Assembly (NCBI GenBank): GCA_003508835.1
Contig: PUFA01000003.1
Span: forward strand, 10,889,501-10,953,500
From: Eonycteris spelaea
Taxonomy: Eukaryota; Chordata; Mammalia; Chiroptera; Pteropodidae
DNA length: 64,000 bases
Reading direction: 5' to 3'
The notes under the pieces are model-generated. The model did not search any database, was not told where the DNA came from, and was given only the letters and a program-made list of their open reading frames with translations. Every line of letters begins with the position of its first letter. Position 1 is the first letter of the stretch. A program made the position numbers and the translations under genes. Shown in pieces: positions 57,545 through 64,000 of this stretch.

Positions 57545-57720
57545 CATTTTTAATTGAGGTGTAATTGACATATAACATTATATGAGTTTCGGGTGTACGA
57601 CATAATGATTCGATATTTGTATACATCGCAAAATGATCACCACAACAAGTCTGGTTAACATCTGCTTCACTCTCCATTTTATCTCCTAGGCTCTGCCAAG
57701 CAGTTCTTCTTACTGTTCCT
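57545..57720. repeat. L1 LINE fragment
   Basis: TTTTTAATTGAGGTGTAATTGACATATAACATTATATGAGTTTCGGGTGTACGACATAATGATTCG, then AAATGATCACCACAACAAGTCTGGTTAACATC, matches L1 noncoding sequence common in laurasiatherian genomes. It is well preserved. Confidence 0.8.
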
Positions 57721-57724
57721 AAGA

Positions 57725-57960
57725 CATTCCTGCTCATTCCTACCACCACGCTGGTGCTTACACTGCCCCCAGACCCTGGAATACTCTCCACAGTCCTTAC
57801 GGGTAGCTCTAGCCAACCTGTGTTTTGGAGCCAAGTTTAAATGTCCCCTCCTCCACAGAGCCTCCCTAAGTGTTCGTAAACCTTCCTTTCTCTTGTCTTG
57901 TCACAGCATTTCCAGTCCTAACTACCTCTCTGTGTGTCCTCTGATTGGTTCAGGAGGACC
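57725..57960 (+). repeat. L2 LINE fragment
   Basis: CCCTGGAATACTCTCC, CCAAGTTTAAATGTCCCCTCCTCCACAGAGCCTCCCTAAG fits the L2 pattern CTCAAATGTCACCTCCTCCAGGAAGCCTTCCC. Confidence 0.65.
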
Positions 57961-57992
57961 TAAGCTTGTCCCTCTCCCTTTCACATGGGTAG

Positions 57993-58041
57993 TATGTGTG
58001 TGTGTGCATGTGTGTGTGTGCGTGTGTGTGTGCGTGCGCAC
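57993..58041 (+). repeat. (TG)n with CG interruptions
   Basis: TATGTGTGTGTGTGCATG and TGTGCGTGCGCACC: alternating purine-pyrimidine with CpG steps, hence Z-prone. Confidence 0.95.
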
Positions 58042-58444
58042 CTTCTGACAGGAATAGAATGGGCACCTCAAAGGTTATGGTTCTGCTGAGCCCCACAAAC
58101 ATAAGAGATGCTCATGGCAAGTCCCTAGGAAGGTGGTGACAACAGTCTCCCTAGTTTATAGCATCCCTGGTATCTCCTTCTGCATTTCTCTACCCCAACC
58201 CATCTCAAGCAACTGGGAGCCCTTATGTTCTCTGGCCCTGGTGTTCGAGGTAATCTGCTCTTTGCTCTTCTTCCCTTGGTCAGATAGGTCCTTGACTAAG
58301 AACTGAAAACATGGTCCCCTCTTCACTCCCGCCCAGGAAGAGAGTGTTATACCAGGACCAAAGCTTCCTGTGAAGGTAGAACGTTTTCCAACCTAGAGTC
58401 TCCATTTGGTTGGCGGGTCATCTAAAGTATGGTACATCACTGGC

Positions 58445-58620
58445 AAACGTTTATTGAGCTCCTACTCTATGCATAGCTCTGTGCCAGATGCTGAAGAGGG
58501 GGGAAGGGCGGCTTCTTCTTTGGGCATGGTATTGACCTCAGGGAGCTCAGAGTTCACTTGAAGAGCAAGTCTGACTCACACATGAACAGACAAATCACCT
58601 GAGGAGTCAGTGGGAAGGGA
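58445..58620. repeat. Ancient interspersed repeat, family not assigned
   Basis: ACGTTTATTGAGCTCCTACTCTATGCATAGCTCTGTGCCAGATGCTG, then GACCTCAGGGAGCTCAGAGTTCACTTG, fits the common old repeat seen elsewhere in the window. Confidence 0.55.
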
Positions 58621-58689
58621 AACTGCCTTGGCCACTCATCTGAAATCCATCCATTGAGCTCCTGGTCCCCAGCCCAAGGAGCCCCCTGT

Positions 58690-59265
58690 GGTAAACAAAC
58701 AGCTTAAGTGAAGCAAAGGGAATTAGAATTTCTAAAACCTTCCGGCAGTAATAAAATCTAGGGTGTAAAATGGGTTAGGAAATTTATTTTTTCAATATAT
58801 GATTTTTTCCCCCCTCTCCTTTAAAATCCACATATCTATTCTGCTTCAGGTTGGGGCTTTTTTAAACGGTTTTATTAAAAAAATCATTTACTGTGGGCTT
58901 TTCAGTTCAACTTTAACTGGACCGGGTGGAAATTAAAAAAAGAATATTTTAAAAATAAATTATATAAATTACAGCCCTAATTATAAAGGAACTTTTAAAA
59001 ATGTATCCAAGCATTAAAAGAAAATCTTTAAAAAAAAATGCACCATTTCCCTGTTCCATTGCAGGAGCATAATTTAGATACTTTTAACGAATCCTCATCT
59101 TTTGGAAGAAGCGGGCTCTCCAGGCCCATTTGCCTGTGTCTCTTTCTGCGTGCTATTATTATTTGATAACTTTGGGCTTAAATCTGCATGAGAGCCAATT
59201 ATCTCTCTTTGTCATCAAGCAGGCTTGCTGTTTGGCAGTGGTTTTTTATAGTACAGTAAAAGCCT
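58690..59265. promoter_or_regulatory. Large AT-rich candidate conserved noncoding element
   Basis: About 550 bp with no recognised repeat: ATAAAATCTAGG, AAATTTATTTTTTCAATATATG, TTTAAACGGTTTTATT, AATTATATAAATTACAGCCCTAATTATAAAGG and TTATTATTATTTGATAAC. TAAT and TTTAAA cores are very dense. It is the largest enhancer-like block in the window. Confidence 0.5.
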
Positions 59266-59629
59266 TACAGAGCCTGGAGGAGGTGGATTCGTGGTTCAGA
59301 TTACACTCCATCTTGCCTCCCCCATGACTTTCTTTATTCTTTTTTTTGTTTATGCTTTTCATCATTCTCTGATGCAACAAGTTTTCCTCCTCAACTTTGT
59401 GCCTCTCTTTGTCCCCCAACCCTTCTCCCCAGCCTGACTTTCCTCCTTGAGGATTTCATCCTGTTAAGGTTTTTCTCCCTTCTCCCCCATCTCTTGCAGA
59501 CCAAGGCTTCCTGCACAGAAGTGGCAGGAACTGGCTTTTCTTGGCCCACCCTCGAAGCATGGTCACACTCGCCGTTCCTTTCACTAGCAGGCAGCTTCGT
59601 GACTGCAGCACTGGGGAGAGGCAGAGCCC

Positions 59630-59960
59630 CTTCATGCAGGGAGCTCACGGTCTGACAGAGAGGATGAGCAGACCCACTTGAGGAGTGGTAGGAAAGGCTG
59701 GTGCGGGTCAGAGCCTCAGAAGTAAATCAAGAGTGTTAGAGGTGGTGATGCCACCCTCCGGCCTGGGGCCTGGATGGCTCAGAGGGAGGGGGCCTGGAAG
59801 GCTGCTTCTTTTATCCCCGCCCAGAAGAGAGAGGTAATGACCGGAAAGGACAGGCAGAGCTTCCCGGAGGGTGGAGGACCTACACCTGACCCTAAAAGCC
59901 TGGAACGGATGGAGAAAAGGAAAAGCTTCTGGGGCTGGAGGACAGCCTGAGCAGGGGCAG
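59630..59960. repeat. Ancient interspersed repeat, family not assigned
   Basis: GCAGGGAGCTCACGGTCTGACAGAGAGGATGAGCAGACC begins like the repeat phrase GGAGCTCACAGTCTAGTG; later GGACAGGCAGAGCTTCCCGGAGG and CCTGGAACGGATGG fit loosely. Confidence 0.4.
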
Positions 59961-60019
59961 GATCCAGAGCGGCCGAGGGCACTTCATCTCACAGGAAAGC
60001 ACGGACTTGGTCTGCTTTC

Positions 60020-60110
60020 TCCACTGCTGTATCCCTGACACCTGAACTGGGCTGGGTCCCCAGAGGCACTTGATATGGTGGAGTAAGTGAGTGAGTGAGT
60101 GAATGAATGA
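60020..60110 (+). repeat. L2 tail fragment
   Basis: CCACTGCTGTATCCCTGACACC and GAGTGAGTGAATGAATGATG fit the L2 tail (CACTGTATCCCCAGCGCC ... TGAATGAATGAA). Confidence 0.55.
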
Positions 60111-60574
60111 TGAGGGTTGAAGGGAAAAGAGTAGAGAGGTTAGAGATGCATTAGGAAGCTTTAGGGTATTAGATCTTTTTGGTTCTAGATGGCAAACTGC
60201 AAAAAAGCATTTTCTGACTTTGCATCCTCCTAAGCTCGGAGCCCCCAACCCCTGCTTGTCCAGTACACCAGGACTTCCCCCCTCTCCCTCATAGGCCCTG
60301 TGAAGGCCCACACATGTTATTCCCTCTGCTGGGGCTCTGCCCCCATCCACCTGGATGACTGTTCCCGTTGCTTTTAGAAAAAATTTCCTCCCGAAATTCC
60401 TTCCTGACCCCTAGGTCCAAATCAGGGGGCCCAATGACTCTTGTCCTCACTAAATCTATCTCCCCACCAACTCTAACCTGGTTCCTGGCCAGCAAAAGGA
60501 GCTTAGGGAAGACAGAGCCCTAACCCTGGCACAGACCGACCCTGGTCTCCATTTGGGCATTTTGTACAAAATGT

Positions 60575-60775
60575 AAGTTACTTTTAACAGTAGCTAGAAT
60601 TAACTACATGAACCGGGCTCTGTGGTCAGCATTTTATATAAGTTATGGCGCACTTCTCCAACTGAGCCTCAGAGTCGCTGAATGACTTACTCAAGGCTAA
60701 ACATCACAGACATAGCAGAAAGCTGATTTAGAGCAAAGGTAGGTCTGGCTCAGAAGCCTTAGTTATTTCTATAAT
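60575..60775 (-). repeat. MIR SINE
   Basis: AACAGTAGCTAGAATTAAC, ATTTTATATAAGTTATGG, GAATGACTTACTCAAGGCTAAACATCAC and GCAAAGGTAGGTCTGGC fit reversed MIR. Confidence 0.65.
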
Positions 60776-60779
60776 GCTA

Positions 60780-62190
60780 TTGGCCATGAGGGCCTTGGGC
60801 CCAGAGAGGCTGGCGTGGGTGGCTGGCTCCTGCCTGCTGCACTCCTGTGCTGAGGGCTCAGCACCTGGGGCCACCACTGGGATTCTCCACCTATTTCACC
60901 TCTTGACCAAACTCCTCTTCCCCAGGAGCTGGCTTAGTACAATTACATGGCCTGTATTGTTTCCTGTGAGACTGCTGAGCCCTGAGAATCTGAGGGGACC
61001 GTGCCTTCTACTTTGGGCATCGCATACCCTCACACACGTGTGAGCGGTCACACCCCACCCAGTACAGGGACTGGTGAGGGCAGCTGTCTCTGCAGGCCAT
61101 AGGCTTCTACTTAGCCCTGAGCCAGCCAGGAATGAGGTGGGGACCAGTCGCTCCCTCTCCTTGTCTTGGTTGAAAAGCTGCCATCAGAGGCTCTGTGCTC
61201 TGCCTCCTCTTCCCGCTCAAGAGAATTCCTGAGCTTTGACCATCCCAGCACAAAGCCAGCTGTTTGCATTTGGAATTGGGGTGCCCGTGGGTCTGTTCCT
61301 GCTGGAGGGCACTTATCTTATTTTTCAAATGAGGGTTTACTGGAAGGTGATGGAAACTCCACGTTTTTTTGCAGGAGGTATTTGGTGGGAAGTGATGTTC
61401 TGGAGTGGCTGCCAGGCAGGGGCGGGGGGACCCCCCCAGGAGCTGCCTGGTGGAGGTGAGTGCCACCTGCCTTCCCCGCCACTCAGCCGTGTGGGAACAG
61501 TTCCCTCAGTCACACTGGTCTGTTACTGTTTTAGCACAGAAGGTCACATGTCCAAGAAACCTCTCAGTACCAGACAAATCAGGACTGTTGGTCACCCACC
61601 TCATCTAACATACTTCTTAAACAGTTTCTGGGGGGCAGGGAGGGTGGCTCCTCAGTTTGGCTTTGGGCACCCCTCTCCCCACTTTCTCTTGCCTCCTTCA
61701 CTGTGGAGTCTCGTGTAAATGGCCTTTGGTGGGTGCCTGATAGAGCACGGCTGGGTGATTGAGATGGCTGAGGTGTATACCATATGGTGTCACTTTGCCC
61801 TGTGGGACTTTCCGGGGCCAGGAAAGGCACCTCCGATCCAGGTTCGTGGCCATCACCCTCACAGGATTCTCTGCAGCAGATCGCCTGTGTTTTCCTAGAG
61901 GTGGTGGGGGTAGGGTGGGGGTGAAGTGGGAGGGTGAGGCAATTACTCAGGCACCCTGTAATGAGGGGTGAGTCTGTAATGGTGCAAGGGGTAATGCCAG
62001 GACTGTGAGGTTCCCCTTTCCCCCTAAGCTTCAAAGGCGTGGCCACCATGGCTGGCTGGGTAGGAACTGGCCCCAGCAGGCCCTCCACTTACCCATGCCT
62101 GGCCACCAGATCCAGTGCTAGCCACTCCTAGTACCTCTGTGGCCCCCAAGGAGGCCCTTCTAGTGGCTGCTTCCTGGCTTTTCACTGCTG
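60780..62190. other. Intronic sequence without recognised elements
   Basis: Several frames of 119-169 codons overlap one another on both strands and carry no domain. No confident repeat is seen. Confidence 0.4.
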
Positions 62191-62192
62191 GC

Positions 62193-62222
62193 TGGCAGGC
62201 AGGCGGGTGGGCGGGCAGGCAG
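62193..62222 (+). repeat. GGCAGGC/GGGCGGG short tandem tract
   Basis: GGCAGGCAGGCGGGTGGGCGGGCAGGCAG: a G-rich tract with several short G-runs, a weak quadruplex candidate. Confidence 0.8.
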
Positions 62223-62239
62223 AATATTACCCTTAAGAT

Positions 62240-62485
62240 AAATGAAGAAGAGTTTCAGCCCTTATTGGATTATAGTTTTTATTGAACTTTATAAATTCCA
62301 ATTAGCAGACCCCTGGGCAATAAGCGACACGCAGCCCGTGGCTCACTTTATGGCGTGATTATGACCCTGTTTATCCTCTCCTGAACGAGAAGTATTAATG
62401 GAGGAAAATGAAGGAAAGGGGACCCGAGAATACATAAAAACTGATATTAGTGACATGGAGATAAACAGACGAGTCAGGGAGAGAC
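62240..62485. promoter_or_regulatory. Candidate conserved noncoding element
   Basis: GGATTATAGTTTTTATTG, TCCAATTAGCAG, GGGCAATAAGCGACACGC, TTTATGGCGTGATTATG and GTATTAATGG lie in a repeat-free block with kept CpGs. Homeobox-type ATTA and TTTATGG cores are frequent. Confidence 0.45.
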
Positions 62486-63409
62486 AACAACCTCCGGGTA
62501 GCAACAGGAGACAGAGAACCAGAGATTCTGAGAGCCGAGGTGCTCAGACCCAATAGCTGGCTTTCCCTTCCCCAGGGCAGAGAGCCCCCTCAACTCCTGA
62601 TGGCTGCTGGGGCCTAGAGAACACCCCTTGCCCCCACCCAAGCGATCTTATTCAGGCTGGGGTCTGATTCACTGAGTGCAAAGTCCTGGTTTGTGCCTTT
62701 CTTCCTCGGGGCAGCCCACTGCTTCACAGGGCCCTGGACCACAGCCTGGCAGTTGGCAGGACAGACCAGTGGTTCTTTCCTTAGTGCTTCAGAGGAGTCT
62801 CTTGCCCTTTGAGAATCTGATGGACAGTAAAGGCATTCTTCCTAGAACCTATCCCCAGTGCGCACACATGCATGTACCCACACATGTAAGCACACACACA
62901 CATATAAGCAAATTCGCATACAATTTTAGGGGGCATCAGATCCCTGGAAATTGATCATGGATCTTGACCTTCCCCCCCAGGAGACTGAGAGCATTGGATT
63001 AGAATCCTAGAATTCAGATGGAACCAAGACCAATCTCCTGTTATTCCACCTGGAGGTGCTAAAAGCCCATAAGGAAGTGGACTGCCTCTAAGGGGGTGCC
63101 TCTTGGACCCCACCTGAGTCTCCCTTCTCCCTGGACACTAGGGTTTGTCCCCACCCGCCCAGCATTCAACTTTGAACAGCTGAACCCAGAACGGCACATG
63201 GGGAGAGAAGCTGCTTCTGAGAGAGGTGTGAGTGGAGCTGGTGGGTTTCTGAGCTGCCAGGGTCAAGGATGGCCACCCTCGCCCGGATGGGAACTCTCGC
63301 TGCCGTGCTGCGTTTCCCCAGAGAAAGAAGCATGCTCACGGATGGCATGGCCTCCACATTTCTCCGGGCTTTGTTTGTACCTTCCTCCCCCTTCTGTGGG
63401 TCATCTTTC

Positions 63410-63600
63410 TCACAGGCTGTGGTGTAAGATTAAAAAAGAAAAAAGAATTCCTCCTATCAGCATTTTGCCATTGTACAGAAGGAAGCACTAACACAGAAGC
63501 ATCTAAGGCTTTTGTAATTTGAACAGGATGAAAAATGCTTCAGGTGTCCGGCAGCCTGCAGCAGTATATAAATAAGATGCCGAGATCTCTGGGCAGCTGA
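63410..63600. promoter_or_regulatory. Candidate conserved noncoding element
   Basis: GTAAGATTAAAAAAGAAAAAAG, TTTTGCCATTGTACAG, CTTTTGTAATTTGAACAGG and CAGTATATAAATAAGATGCC in repeat-free sequence. The TATAAATA piece is TATA-like. Confidence 0.35.
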
Positions 63601-64000
63601 GAGTGTGTCCATCTGGCTGGACCAGTTAGGGGGTCACTGAAGAGCCCCAGTAGCAAGTGTCCCCAGCCATGGTCTGGGCCTTGCCAGCCCCTGTGACTTA
63701 TGGAGCCCTGACAGGCCTTGTCTTACTCGGATATGGATGTGTATGAGTTCCATGGTCATGAACTATACCAGCCAGGACTTGCCTGATTCTTGTCTACCAG
63801 AGGGATAGTGAGTAAGCCAGGGGGCCTGAGTAGGGATTGGGGACAGGATCGAGGGGGACAGATTCCGGTGCTGGCGGACTGGTGGGAAATCAGGTGTTCT
63901 GTTGAGGCCTGGGAGAATCCCGGGGTAGAAGGTCACTGTGGACGCTCACTCACCAAAGATATTGCTGCTTCCACCCCCTTGGGCAAGACTAGGGCTTCCA

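Larger units (their letters stand above)
33454..64000 (-). other. CELF4: CELF4 intron 1, 3' part (at least 30.5 kb)
   Basis: Everything above the exon lies upstream of it on the minus strand, so it is the 3' part of the intron before it. I found no other exon with CELF homology here. The sequence is a patchwork of old MIR and L2 copies, one L1M 3' end, microsatellites and several AT-rich low-repeat blocks. Very long 5' introns fit what is known of CELF4 in other mammals. A lineage-specific or noncoding exon could be missed by eye. Confidence 0.8.

Noticed and set aside
63930..64000. Possible minus-strand donor (TTTGGTGAGTGAG) near the window end
   Set aside because: Good donor match, but no acceptor is visible and the implied peptide is not recognisable; the window ends too soon to judge.

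Overview
This window is intronic DNA from a placental mammal, and it carries one protein-coding exon that I can name. The exon lies on the minus strand at 33371-33453. It is 83 bp long with canonical splice sites. It encodes the RNP1 half of the first RRM of a CELF/Bruno-like RNA-binding protein, and the wording CERES after the RNP1 core points to CELF4 (BRUNOL4) rather than CELF3, CELF5 or CELF6. Everything above 33453 is then the 3' part of CELF4 intron 1, and everything below 33371 is the 5' part of intron 2. I did not find the neighbouring exons by eye, so both introns run past the window edges.

The organism is a eutherian mammal. The evidence is decayed MIR SINEs, L2 and L1M LINEs, an MLT1-type MaLR LTR, MER5A- and MER20-type hAT relics, and one CpG island. 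I see no Alu, B1/B2, dog SINEC, pig PRE-1 or ruminant Bov-type SINEs. An L1 fragment near 57.6 kb resembles those of laurasiatherian genomes, so a laurasiatherian is a reasonable guess, but the species cannot be fixed from this sequence. The interspersed-repeat load is low and mostly old, as expected around a conserved developmental or neuronal gene.

Layout, 1-31 kb (intron 2): ordinary intron with scattered old repeats, a degenerate higher-order minisatellite at about 7.64-8.17 kb, a TG/AG microsatellite at 19.1 kb, an L2 3' end at 19.6-20.1 kb, a MER20-like and an MLT1-like element at 27.6-28.5 kb, and a long polypurine tract at 29 kb. AT-rich, low-repeat blocks with many homeodomain-type TAAT cores lie at 4.1, 6.6, 9.7, 12.3, 14.0, 17.8 and 18.5 kb and look like candidate conserved noncoding elements. 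At 31.4-33.5 kb there is a dense regulatory-looking cluster: an excellent RE1/REST-type motif at 31474, a facing pair of TCF/LEF-type motifs, three forkhead-type motifs within 50 bp at 32.40-32.45 kb, another AT-rich block, and then a CpG island that abuts and overlaps the exon.

Layout, 33.5-64 kb (intron 1): many MIR and L2 fragments, an L1M 3' end at 53.95-54.55 kb, a GAAA/GGAA microsatellite at 56.3 kb, a CpG-retaining unexplained block at 46.9-47.15 kb, and AT-rich candidate enhancers at 50.7, 58.7-59.3, 62.3 and 63.5 kb.

Almost all long open reading frames in the window are chance frames in intron, simple repeat or CpG-island sequence. No complete gene, tRNA, rRNA, CRISPR array or microbial-type operon is present. 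The most interesting signals are regulatory (the REST-type site and its neighbours) and structural (the 75-bp higher-order minisatellite).
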